A DNA stretch of 64,000 nucleotides from contig MAAE01000052.1 in assembly GCA_002162675.1 (NCBI GenBank), positions 1-64,000 on the forward strand, written 5' to 3'. Below are positions 23,492-32,498 of the stretch, piece after piece (the stretch's first letter is position 1; each line of letters opens with the position of its first letter). The notes under the pieces were generated by a model. That model made no database searches and was not told where the DNA came from. It saw nothing but the letters and a program-made list of their open reading frames with translations. Origin of the DNA: Colwellia sp. 39_35_sub15_T18. Lineage in GTDB: Bacteria > Pseudomonadota > Gammaproteobacteria > Enterobacterales > Alteromonadaceae. The translations under genes and the position numbers were made by a program.

Positions 23492-25723
23492 TCACCGCAT
23501 ACTGCTGATGTTTAGTTTCGGCTGGAAACCATGATTGATTGTTGCTGCTCTAGGTAGCCCGGCTATAGCTTTTGATAGCAGCTCTTGTGAGCCGACAAAG
23601 ATAGTTAGCTTCTTACTGCGTGTTAAAGCGGTATATACCATGCTCCTTTCCAAGAGTTTACTCGGTACGGCACAACAAACTATAACAGCGTCATATTCTG
23701 ACCCCTGACTTTTATGAATTGTTGTTGCATAGGCCAATTCTATACCCAATTCGAAGCAATCATCTTTTGTAAGTAAATAAACCTTAGAACCAAACCGAAT
23801 TCTGGCGAAGACCATGCCCTCATTGTTCACTACTTCTGTCACAATGCCAGTATTCCCATTGTATAAGCCTTTCTCGTAGTTGTTATTTGTAACAATGATA
23901 GGGTCCTTTTCTAACAAGTACGTATCTGCCATTCTTAAGTGAGGAGTGTCGTTGTCGTATCCAATCCCCCCAGATTCAACATCTTTTGATGAAGCATTTA
24001 ATAAAAATTGCATCGCTTTATTTATTGAATGTGTGTTATCAGCAGCTAGATATGAAGAGTGAGGCGTTATTATTTGGCAGTGCTGGTGCGGCATAATGCT
24101 GTTGATTACATTAATTATATCCTTTTGGTCAGCTTGGCACGATAAAAAATAAACGCCTTCAGATTCTCCATTCCATAGTGGTAAAGGGTAATCAATTCCT
24201 TCCCTAATTTTCATAGCCATTTGATGAACAGGGCTTTGGGCCGCTTGACGGTGTACCTCAGTCAATTTTATTGTTTTAATTTTATCTACTAAAATATGAA
24301 AGAATATACCAAAACCAACAGGGCTTAATTGTGCGGGATCTCCAACAAAAACAATATGATAATTTTTATTTTTAATTTGCCTTAATAGACGGTTTGCGAG
24401 CGATATATCGACCATAGATGCCTCATCAATGACAATGATTGACGTTCCATTCAGTTCAATAAAATCACTTTTTTCCTTCACTGCTTTCACGAAACCATGA
24501 ATTGTGTAACATGAATCATCTCGCCCAGTAGCCTGTTCAATTCTATCTTTAGCTTTTCCGGCTAATGCCATGAGATAAATGTTAAGATCTAGCAATTCAG
24601 CAACATCGGCCACTGCTTTTAGAACTGTAGTCTTGCCCGTACCGCCAAATCCAGTTATTACGGATATCTTTTCCTCAAATACCATCCTCACTGCTGCTTT
24701 TTGTTCTTCAGTCAGAGGGTAGCCTTGTTCTTCTTCAAATAAATAATTATATTTGTCGATGATTTCTGGTAATTGTTGAGTTGCAAAGTCCGTTTGGAAA
24801 GGGCTATTTGCGAGTTCTGATACCATGTCCTCTACGTTTGCTTCAATTAGAGCTGCGCCAATAGTTTGAAACATTATGTCGTTGGTTTCGGTTTTAAAAG
24901 AGCAAATTGCCCTAATTTTACACGCAGCTTCAATTCCATTTTGAGCATTAATTTTACTGCCTAGTAACTTGTATGCTCTGGCAAGCAATTCATCTCCTGG
25001 TAACGCAGTATCACCAGAACGCAATGCAGTGTACAACGTATGTTCAATTGCACCTACTAAACGTTCTTGTGAATCTCTTCGAAACCCAAGCTTTAATGAT
25101 ATTGTTTCAACAGTTCGCCATAGCTTTGGTGAGGTAGGGGCAAATGCTAACAACGCATAGGGATTTGATTCAAGTTTTTCTACCGCATTGTCTCTACAAA
25201 TACGCGTTATTTGCTTGATAATTATGGATGAAAGTTCGTTCTCTGTTAAAAATCTGGCTAATGCCATTTCATTTTGCAAAGGTTTCCAACGTTCACAAAG
25301 AACTTTACAAATAGGCTCAGCTACATAGTCAGCCAAATGCAGGTATTTACCTTGATCTAGTAGTTCAATAAGTAGCAATTCACTACCTACTTTTTTGATT
25401 AACTTCTTAACTTTAGCTTTACCCAAACCAAATCCTCTAAACTGAGGGTGCCTAATTAGCAGGCTACTAAGGTATCTAGGGGATGGCAGGTCGGTTATCG
25501 AGCATTTCGATAGCTTAAGTTGATCACCGTATTCTGGATGAGCAACCATTGAACCTTTCACATACCAAAATTCTCCATATTCTGGAGTACGAGTGAGTAT
25601 TTTATAGCTGGCAATGCATTTTATTTTTAGATTTGTTTTTATGTCAAGGCCGCTAAAGATTGCTCCACCGAATGTGCCAATATCAACAGATGTGATTTGA
25701 ATGTTCGTACTCATCATTTCCAT
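23492..25723 (-). CDS. RecD-like ATP-dependent DNA helicase
   Basis: A superfamily 1B helicase of up to 743 residues, resembling RecD2/TraA-type enzymes. Walker A is TGFGGTGKTTVLKAV (about res 356-370) and Walker B IVIDEASMVD. The Q-rich motif III region is VFVGDPAQLSPVGFG. The closing motifs are LAYATTIHKSQGSEYDAVIV and SMVYTALTRSKK. The N-terminal 330 residues have a helix-hairpin-helix-like part, as in RecD2, that probably binds DNA. As the last gene of the recombinase operon it may process DNA during excision or transfer. Start codons at 25723, 25717 and 25714 are possible. The last gives a TGATG coupling with the preceding gene. Confidence 0.88.
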   Translation of the reverse strand: MEMMSTNIQITSVDIGTFGGAIFSGLDIKTNLKIKCIASYKILTRTPEYGEFWYVKGSMVAHPEYGDQLKLSKCSITDLPSPRYLSSLLIRHPQFRGFGLGKAKVKKLIKKVGSELLLIELLDQGKYLHLADYVAEPICKVLCERWKPLQNEMALARFLTENELSSIIIKQITRICRDNAVEKLESNPYALLAFAPTSPKLWRTVETISLKLGFRRDSQERLVGAIEHTLYTALRSGDTALPGDELLARAYKLLGSKINAQNGIEAACKIRAICSFKTETNDIMFQTIGAALIEANVEDMVSELANSPFQTDFATQQLPEIIDKYNYLFEEEQGYPLTEEQKAAVRMVFEEKISVITGFGGTGKTTVLKAVADVAELLDLNIYLMALAGKAKDRIEQATGRDDSCYTIHGFVKAVKEKSDFIELNGTSIIVIDEASMVDISLANRLLRQIKNKNYHIVFVGDPAQLSPVGFGIFFHILVDKIKTIKLTEVHRQAAQSPVHQMAMKIREGIDYPLPLWNGESEGVYFLSCQADQKDIINVINSIMPHQHCQIITPHSSYLAADNTHSINKAMQFLLNASSKDVESGGIGYDNDTPHLRMADTYLLEKDPIIVTNNNYEKGLYNGNTGIVTEVVNNEGMVFARIRFGSKVYLLTKDDCFELGIELAYATTIHKSQGSEYDAVIVCCAVPSKLLERSMVYTALTRSKKLTIFVGSQELLSKAIAGLPRAATINHGFQPKLNISSMR

Positions 25724-26181
25724 ACAAAGCGCCTTCTACCGTCATCAAGCATTGCTTCATGTGCTTCAGACTTTCCTTTAAGCTTATGCTCTAGTGCTTT
25801 ATTTTCTTGTTCTAGCTTAGCCACCACATCACGTAGTTTATGGACTTCAGCGTTAGTTCTCTCCAATTCTTTAGACAATTTTGAAGCATTCTTGGATGCT
25901 TCGTCTTTTTGTTTTTTTAGCGCAGACTCTTCCTTGCTTTCATCTTTAACTTGCGTACCGATCAACTTAATGTCTTTAACTAATTGTTTGGCTAATGCAG
26001 ATTCTGGATCTGCAAAAGATCCCCGTTTAAAATCGCATGCTTCGGCTATTGCTGATGTATTTACATTACCAAATTGGTTAATAGGAAACTTACCACCAGT
26101 GGCTTTGAGCTTTGCCACGTATGCAGAATAATTGTCTTTATTGATAATATTTTTTTCATTTGGAGATAATTCATTCTTCAT
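25714..26181 (-). CDS. Coiled-coil protein of the island recombinase operon
   Basis: A 155-residue protein with a compact N-terminal part (res 1-62, NVNTSAIAEACDFKRGSFAD, which looks like a small HTH). A long coiled coil follows (about res 70-140, KKQKDEASKNASKLSKELER and on), with a basic C-terminus GRRRFVWK. It overlaps the preceding gene by 11 bp and the RecD-like gene by up to 10 bp. A comparable small coiled-coil protein (TnpC) accompanies the two tyrosine recombinases of Tn554, where it biases transposition. A similar accessory role is inferred. Confidence 0.7.
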   Translation of the reverse strand: MKNELSPNEKNIINKDNYSAYVAKLKATGGKFPINQFGNVNTSAIAEACDFKRGSFADPESALAKQLVKDIKLIGTQVKDESKEESALKKQKDEASKNASKLSKELERTNAEVHKLRDVVAKLEQENKALEHKLKGKSEAHEAMLDDGRRRFVWK

Positions 26182-26836
26182 CTTGATCCGTTCCTTTATA
26201 CAAGTAGCTATCGAGAATGGTTGATGAGATCAGTAGTTTTTTATTAGCAACTATGTTGTTAGCCGTTTTACTACAGTTGATGATCTTGTTATCGTCAAAA
26301 ATAAAAATTCCATCAGATGCTTCAACTAACGCTAGAATAATTTTGTGTGTTGCATCTAAGGCTATTGCCGTTGATTGTTGATCGATATTGTCTGCGGGGA
26401 GTAAAGGTAACGGTTTATTATTAACGTGAGCAAGATTTTTTTTCGCAAATTTTCTAATTGCAGTAAGTTCATCCGTTAATTGTGATATCTCCAACTGATA
26501 AGTAAAAATTCTAGCTTGCAGTTCATTTAGGCTGTCAGACTTTGCACTGGCTAACAGGTGTTTTTTAATATATTTTAGGTATGTCGAACCAGGACGAACT
26601 ATAGCGTTGGCAGTAATCGGACCTCGCTTTGTTGCAAATATGTCAGGGTATTCGTGTTTCAATTCCCTATTTACTTCTTCCGCCACGTATTCTCCCAGTT
26701 GGGAGACATTTGGAAGTGGAATTTTACGCTTGGTGAGTTCACGTAACACCGCTTTGATCAATTTCGTTCTCAAAGCTACTTTATCGACTTGGTGACTACC
26801 GAATCGGTTATCTCCTTTTTTTGCGCCACTACTCAT
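26171..26836 (-). CDS. Small DNA-binding-like protein of the recombinase operon
   Basis: A 221-residue protein. The N-terminal half (res 20-90) contains LRTKLIKAVLRELTKRKIPL, PNVSQLGEYVAEEVNRELKH and GPITANAIVRPGSTYLKYIK, with a helical pattern suggesting a helix-turn-helix. The C-terminal half is hydrophobic-helical (ALDATHKIILALVEASDGIF). It overlaps its neighbours by 8 and 11 bp. It may be the third member of a recombinase trio (GmtX-like, from memory). No catalytic motif is seen. Confidence 0.65.
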   Translation of the reverse strand: MSSGAKKGDNRFGSHQVDKVALRTKLIKAVLRELTKRKIPLPNVSQLGEYVAEEVNRELKHEYPDIFATKRGPITANAIVRPGSTYLKYIKKHLLASAKSDSLNELQARIFTYQLEISQLTDELTAIRKFAKKNLAHVNNKPLPLLPADNIDQQSTAIALDATHKIILALVEASDGIFIFDDNKIINCSKTANNIVANKKLLISSTILDSYLYKGTDQDEE

Positions 26837-29800
26837 TGAGCATCTCCAGTAGCTGAATGTTACCGATAGACGACCTCAGTGGCTCAGAAAGGCGTTTTGC
26901 GGCTTCTGACAGTGAAATGCCTTGTGTTTCGACAAATACTCTTAAAAGACCCCTGAATTCATCTAGTAAATCAAATCCATCGGGCTGCTGTACTAGCTGG
27001 TCAAACTGCTTGTGTTTTATTAATATTTTATTTCTAAGTAGGGTGATTTGCGCTTTCAACTGAGGGGTGAAATATTCTTGGAATTCGTTTGCGTCCTGAA
27101 TCCTTAACAACAAGGCGTTAATTGGATTGTCTTCGACTTCACCTTTAATAAAATGTTTCATCAACATATCAGGTCGTGCGACAAGGAATGCTTTTGGGTT
27201 TTTAGCGTACTTATCTTTCAATTGCGCACTGTTGGCTTCCAAAATGTCATGGGTATACACCCAAGCTGACAATTCATCAGAAATTTGATTTTTTTCATTC
27301 TCCATCAAATCAAGTGCTTCAACGTCAGCCCCTGCTTTGTCAGCTTCCACTATACTGTTTATTTTTTCTTCTTGTTCATCACTCAGCTTGCGCATGTGCG
27401 CCAATATTCGTGGGATGTGGTCCACCGTTTTAACCGAATAATAACATTGGCCACATTTGTATTCTCCAAACTCTGACTTAATCTCATCTGGGCACTTACC
27501 TAGGAAGGGGCACATATGCGTTGGCATATAGGCCACATTGGAAACAGGGGTGATTGCTATAGTTTTTAAGCCGCTTTCGTATTTACCCTTACTGGTTTCT
27601 ACAGTAAATGCAACAGCACCGAAGTTATTACCTAATAATGTTGGGTCTTGTTCAACTATTCGCTTAAGTTTTTCATTGATTTTTTCTAGTTGCGATTTAG
27701 TTAAATTGTCGTTACCTGTTTTTTTCAGATGTGTGTCACTCAAAAGTATGCTGTCATTGTATTCACCAATTTCTTTGAGCCAGTCAAGATCAACCTGAAT
27801 ATAATAGGACAGTACCGCACTGCTTTCGTGGCCAGTAATGAACTCTTGAATTGCACGAGGCGGCAGTATCTTAATTTTTTCGCTCGCAACGGACGCTCTA
27901 GTACCATGTGGTTTAAAGTCAGTTTCATATTGTCCGTTAAAGTAGAACGCAGACTGAGTGCCAATTCTCAACGCGTGCATTATAAGTGCCTGTTCTCTTA
28001 GCTCCGTATCTTCTACCATCGCGGTTGCTAGCACTGGGTCTTCAGCCAGTTCTGCGGCCAATTCTTTAGGTGCTTGTTTAACTGCCTTGTCTATTTCATT
28101 CATTGCTTTTGTCGAGGTTACCCCAAGAAGAGGTACATCAAGCTTGGATAGCTGAATAAACAGATCATAAAAGCACAACAACCGTTTGTACTGGCTGCGA
28201 CAAACACCATCTGAAAATACGGATGGTATTGTTTCCTTAGCATCCATTGTGCAAAAAATGGATTTAATCTTTCCATGAATCGAGCCTTCATGATTGTCAT
28301 ACCATAACGAAGGAACATCAATATCAAGAGTGTCCTGAAATGCCTTGATCCGCCTTAGCAAATTAATCACTCGACTACTGACATGGGGATTCCAAGGTTC
28401 AGTTTTAACTTTATCAGTACCAACTTCAATCGAGCCTGATTCACCAGCGTTGTGATAATGCACATGCAGTTCAGAAATGTAAGCGTTTCTACTTTGACCC
28501 ATGATACCAACATCGAACTTCTCTCTATCTAGCCACCGGATGTGCAGATGTCTCAATCCGGTTTCAAGAGCAATCAGTGGTTCAAACAAAGCCTGGAAGG
28601 TGGGATAGGGGTAAAGTTTCCCCTTTCGCATTGATGTGAGTTCATTTGTAAGGTTAGCGGGTATAAAATAAATAGGTTTTAGCTTACCTTCGATAAGCAC
28701 TATAGGGACATAGCCAACGTCCTGTGTATCATAAACACGCCTAGATGCTGACGCTCCATTGATGAATTTTTCTTCTGTGATTAAATACCAATAAAATTCA
28801 CATATGGCAGATATAAACGAGTGTATATGGGAAAATTGTTTTCTTGGAAAAGCTAATTTGTTGGTTCCTTTTCTAGCCGAAGTGATCTTATAGTCTAAGG
28901 CGGAGATTGGATTAACAAACCCTGTAATATCAGGATCTGAATCTTCGTATTCAATTAAGAACCATTCAAAGAAATCAGATAAATCCCTAAGATGGTCATT
29001 AAAGCCCTCATTACTTAATTTACGGCTAAGTTTTTCTTTTAAACCTGAGATGGCCCAATTTCCGCTAAAATGAGCACGGGTAAATTTACTCGGTGTCTCA
29101 GGAATAAGTTCATTGTCTACCCCTAATTCACGGGGTAAATCCACACATATGTATTGTATGAGCTTAGCTATTGCCGCCTTTTTTCCACCATTTGCTTTAT
29201 AACCTTGAGCTTGCCTTTCAGCCAAATATTGTTGAGCCAGCTTCATCCATTTCTCACCAGCTTGGTTACTGGCTTTATTTTTCGTCTGTTCTCGAAGAAG
29301 TTTTCCAGCAGCGCTATCAGTCAATGCAAGATGTAACTTATCAGGTGTATAATTGCATTGTTCAGGGGCGTACTGATAAACCAATAAGAGCAAATCCAAC
29401 AACTCGAAATTAAATGCAGTATGGCCTATTTGCTTCTGGTGCTGATGCATCCTCTGAAATTCAAACGCATCTTGCAAATGGATATCTTTTACATTGTGCC
29501 AATTTGACGCAATGATGGCCTTGTATAATAAATTTGGTGCAAAAATATTATCGTAATCTTCAGGCTTAAAGTGTTTTTTGTGATTTAAAAACAACTTCAA
29601 CAGTTCAGGGTAGTGTTCCTCTGAATAGTCTACATCCCCGACATTTGCGGGGACAAAATTCATCGGCAACAGAATTGCTTTTGCACTATAAAGATTTAGA
29701 AAAAATACTTTTAAGGCATACTTAAATTCATGAGAAAATTCTATTTTCCAAAAGGCGAGAGCTTTGCTTTCTCTAACAAACCGTGCAATATCTTCAGATG

Positions 29801-30929
29801 AAATATAGTCGTGGTCAATTAGCTCATAAAGGTATATTAAGTCATTAAAACTGAGATCCTTCACCTCCTCAAATATATAAATAAAAGCGAGGCGAGTAGT
29901 TTTATAGTCGCGATCAGGATATGTATTCAGATCCACTTTTTTATGGTAATGACGGCTCAACAATACATCATATGTACGATTCAAAGTCGTTGATATGGCC
30001 AAGGCAAGCGCATCGCCCGTTAACATAGGCTTTAACTTGTTGGTTAAATTAGCTTCAAACGTTATTGCACATTCAATTTCTTTAAATGTTTGTTTGTTAA
30101 ATTCGCTCGCTTTCTTTACTGTTTCCGAATTTTTTATGTCAATGATGTTAAAGTTACATCTATCAGGTGCATAAGACAAAAAACCAGCTAATATTGTTGA
30201 AAATGGAAGCGAAATTATTTTGTTATTGTACTTCTCATTTTGCACTCTAAGATTTTGATAGAATGTTTTAAATTCCGCAACATCATCTATTTTAATGTCT
30301 TCAATCGAATACCAATCAGTAACAATTAGGCACTGGTAACCATAGTCTCTCACGAAAGTATCTTTATCATTTATATGTTTACTTAAATCATCGTACCGTT
30401 GATCTTTAAAATGGATATTTCTAATTAATTTAAGTGTTTCTGGGTATATTGACAGTCCAAGTTCAACCCAGCCCTTTATGTCATGATCATAAGTTCTAGG
30501 GGGCCTGTAATGGAACGGAAGTAGCACCGCACCTTGTGCCCATAATATGTAAAAAAACAACCTATAGGCTACCTTGCTAATTTTGTAGCTTGTTTTGGCC
30601 AGCTTTGCATCATCTTCAAAGGTTGGCAGTAACGTTGTAATAATTTTAAAGCCAGTAAAATCTTTTGTTGCCTCAAGACTAATATCAAAAAGGCTTCTGC
30701 ACCAACTCTCATCAAACTCAACTCTGCTTGAATGTTGGTGACCGTGAAAATACTTGTAAAAAACAAGAGAGGGATTTGTATGACTCGTCACTTGAGAGGG
30801 GGTGATAGTTTTAGGTGTTTTATGTCGCTCAAATATCAACCTGATGGTTTCATCTATCGCATCGTGAATAGCTTCTTCCAGTTCAAGTTCAGATTTCAAA
30901 AAATGAAGCTCCGTAGAACAGTTAATCAT
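26829..30929 (-). CDS. Giant protein with a C-terminal tyrosine-recombinase site, 1366 residues
   Basis: The C-terminal third carries a full tyrosine recombinase signature: LETGLRHLHIRWLDRE (first Arg), FKPHGTRASVAS (HxxR), FITGHESSAVLSYYIQ (His and nucleophile Tyr). After it, CPFLGKCPDEIKSEFGEYKC and GQCYYSV form a probable four-Cys zinc knuckle. The N-terminal part is a tandem duplication: a segment with AVLLPFHYRP...DWYSIEDI...LSYAPDRCNFN recurs as AILLPMNFVP...NWHNVKDI...YQYAPEQCNYT. It is coupled to the upstream recombinase by ATGA. Probably it cooperates with that enzyme in integration. It is far longer than ordinary phage integrases. Confidence 0.8.
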   Translation of the reverse strand: MINCSTELHFLKSELELEEAIHDAIDETIRLIFERHKTPKTITPSQVTSHTNPSLVFYKYFHGHQHSSRVEFDESWCRSLFDISLEATKDFTGFKIITTLLPTFEDDAKLAKTSYKISKVAYRLFFYILWAQGAVLLPFHYRPPRTYDHDIKGWVELGLSIYPETLKLIRNIHFKDQRYDDLSKHINDKDTFVRDYGYQCLIVTDWYSIEDIKIDDVAEFKTFYQNLRVQNEKYNNKIISLPFSTILAGFLSYAPDRCNFNIIDIKNSETVKKASEFNKQTFKEIECAITFEANLTNKLKPMLTGDALALAISTTLNRTYDVLLSRHYHKKVDLNTYPDRDYKTTRLAFIYIFEEVKDLSFNDLIYLYELIDHDYISSEDIARFVRESKALAFWKIEFSHEFKYALKVFFLNLYSAKAILLPMNFVPANVGDVDYSEEHYPELLKLFLNHKKHFKPEDYDNIFAPNLLYKAIIASNWHNVKDIHLQDAFEFQRMHQHQKQIGHTAFNFELLDLLLLVYQYAPEQCNYTPDKLHLALTDSAAGKLLREQTKNKASNQAGEKWMKLAQQYLAERQAQGYKANGGKKAAIAKLIQYICVDLPRELGVDNELIPETPSKFTRAHFSGNWAISGLKEKLSRKLSNEGFNDHLRDLSDFFEWFLIEYEDSDPDITGFVNPISALDYKITSARKGTNKLAFPRKQFSHIHSFISAICEFYWYLITEEKFINGASASRRVYDTQDVGYVPIVLIEGKLKPIYFIPANLTNELTSMRKGKLYPYPTFQALFEPLIALETGLRHLHIRWLDREKFDVGIMGQSRNAYISELHVHYHNAGESGSIEVGTDKVKTEPWNPHVSSRVINLLRRIKAFQDTLDIDVPSLWYDNHEGSIHGKIKSIFCTMDAKETIPSVFSDGVCRSQYKRLLCFYDLFIQLSKLDVPLLGVTSTKAMNEIDKAVKQAPKELAAELAEDPVLATAMVEDTELREQALIMHALRIGTQSAFYFNGQYETDFKPHGTRASVASEKIKILPPRAIQEFITGHESSAVLSYYIQVDLDWLKEIGEYNDSILLSDTHLKKTGNDNLTKSQLEKINEKLKRIVEQDPTLLGNNFGAVAFTVETSKGKYESGLKTIAITPVSNVAYMPTHMCPFLGKCPDEIKSEFGEYKCGQCYYSVKTVDHIPRILAHMRKLSDEQEEKINSIVEADKAGADVEALDLMENEKNQISDELSAWVYTHDILEANSAQLKDKYAKNPKAFLVARPDMLMKHFIKGEVEDNPINALLLRIQDANEFQEYFTPQLKAQITLLRNKILIKHKQFDQLVQQPDGFDLLDEFRGLLRVFVETQGISLSEAAKRLSEPLRSSIGNIQLLEMLNE

Positions 30930-32296
30930 GCGGCTTTCTCAGAAAGTAAACGATCTATCTCAGCCTTAATTTTTTCTAATTTGCTTTCTTGATATTTAAG
31001 ACTGATCATTTTTAAATCGATTACATTTGCATTAAACAAAAGTTCATTGGCATATTCAACCTGAGCCTTCATAATGTCTTCATCATGCTTTGCGTAGACT
31101 TCCGTTGAATCGAGTGATACGTGCCCCATCAATATTTTCACGTAAGCGATAGGTAAACCATACTCTCCATTTGGCATAGGCAAGTAATTAAGGGTATATG
31201 TTCCGTAGGTATGTCGTAATGAATGTGGACTTATACAGGTTGTATCTTCTAATCCTGACCTCTTAGCGGCTGTCTTGAACTGCTTGATCCTGCTGCTTCT
31301 ATCCGAGCAAAAGAATGGCCTTAAAGTTTTGTAATTCTGGAAAATAAAAGGATGGCCACAAGTTGATACTCGCTCTTCTTTTAAGTAATCGGTTAAGTAG
31401 CTAAAAAACATTGATTTGAACGGTTCAATAAGAAATGTTGTCTCCGTGTTTCTGCCTTTCCATGCTAATTCTTCTTCTTCTTCGGGGGTCAACCCAAACG
31501 TATTTCTGTCTATTAAGCTTGGATCTCGTAAATAAACTTCTTTGGCCATCACATCAAAATCGGTAATTTTCAACTGGAGCGCTTCATGTGATCGGGCACC
31601 TGAAGCAGCCAAAAAGGAGTAGATAGTCTTATCTCTGAGGTTCGTTGCAGACTTTATTAATTTTGTAACACACGACAACTCAATAGATTGCGTTGTATAA
31701 ATCCGATTCGTTGATTTTGATTTTTTTCTAGTTAATATTCCATACGAGATACGCTCTTTAGCTGTTAGCCCACCTTTAATTACCCCAGCGATCATGCTGT
31801 GCTTCTTCATGTTTTTTTTCTCAGATGCCGTGATTTCATGCTTTACAGCTTCAAAAAGGTGGGTGAGTACACCTGTTTGCTCATATTGCTCTAATTCACC
31901 GAGTTTAATAAAGTAAGAGATAGCATGATCAATCGGTGCAAGTGAGCTGATACTGGTCTTTCTGACCTTATCATTTTCCATCGCGATCTGACTAACTACT
32001 GGATCTGGTGCATCTTTGCCATGCAATAAATAAGTCGTGTAGTTAAGAATAATAATTCGGAGCTGCCATTTTTCAACTGGAGGAGGTGTTAGCTCAATTG
32101 CACGAGATATGTAGTTTAAAAACCTGAAAGCATGCTCAGCATAGCTAATAATGGAATTTGTTGCATATCCTCTCAAGATCATGTGCTCCACAAACGCTTG
32201 GTATGGTCTGTATAGATTACCTTCCTTGTCAGTAATCATTCCATCAATTGGTTGGCCGACCATGTAAAACGATTTATGTGCTGATTTGCTATTCAT
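30926..32296 (-). CDS. Tyrosine recombinase (integrase) of the tRNA-Ile island
   Basis: A 456-residue site-specific recombinase. Catalytic motifs: LAASGARSHEALQLKITDFD (first Arg), ISPHSLRHTYGTY (HxLRH), KILMGHVSLDSTEVYAKH (second His and Tyr). The N-terminal SAM-like arm-binding part includes YQAFVEHMILRGYATNSIIS. The ATG at 32296 has AGGAGAG upstream. An open frame continues 5' to 32524 but runs into the tRNA gene and has no supporting start. It is the first gene of a five-gene overlapping operon and lies 203 bp from the tRNA it presumably targets. It should cut at the GAAC-centred att core. Confidence 0.92.
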   Translation of the reverse strand: MNSKSAHKSFYMVGQPIDGMITDKEGNLYRPYQAFVEHMILRGYATNSIISYAEHAFRFLNYISRAIELTPPPVEKWQLRIIILNYTTYLLHGKDAPDPVVSQIAMENDKVRKTSISSLAPIDHAISYFIKLGELEQYEQTGVLTHLFEAVKHEITASEKKNMKKHSMIAGVIKGGLTAKERISYGILTRKKSKSTNRIYTTQSIELSCVTKLIKSATNLRDKTIYSFLAASGARSHEALQLKITDFDVMAKEVYLRDPSLIDRNTFGLTPEEEEELAWKGRNTETTFLIEPFKSMFFSYLTDYLKEERVSTCGHPFIFQNYKTLRPFFCSDRSSRIKQFKTAAKRSGLEDTTCISPHSLRHTYGTYTLNYLPMPNGEYGLPIAYVKILMGHVSLDSTEVYAKHDEDIMKAQVEYANELLFNANVIDLKMISLKYQESKLEKIKAEIDRLLSEKAA

Positions 32297-32459
32297 AAAT
32301 AAAACTCTCCTATTAATCATTACTATAGTACAGAATTTTATATATGCAAATATACATTTGCGTACATAAATAAAAAAGTTTAACTTTAATCTATTCAAAT
32401 ATGGGGAAGAAGATGGATTTAAACGTAATAAAATAGATGGTTTATAAATAAGTTCTAGA

Positions 32460-32494
32460 AACGAAAAAAGACGCACTAGGCGTCTTTTTTCGTT
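32460..32494 (-). terminator. Terminator after the intron-containing tRNA
   Basis: AACGAAAAAAGACGC and GCGTCTTTTTTCGTT are perfect 15-bp arms around a five-base loop, starting 5 bp beyond the CCA end of the tRNA. It ends the tRNA transcript and insulates it from the recombinase operon. Confidence 0.85.
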
Positions 32495-32498
32495 AATG

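Noticed and set aside
27738..28327. Open frames opposite and within the giant recombinase gene
   Set aside because: They are antisense or shifted shadows of a strongly coding gene, without ribosome sites or recognisable domains.
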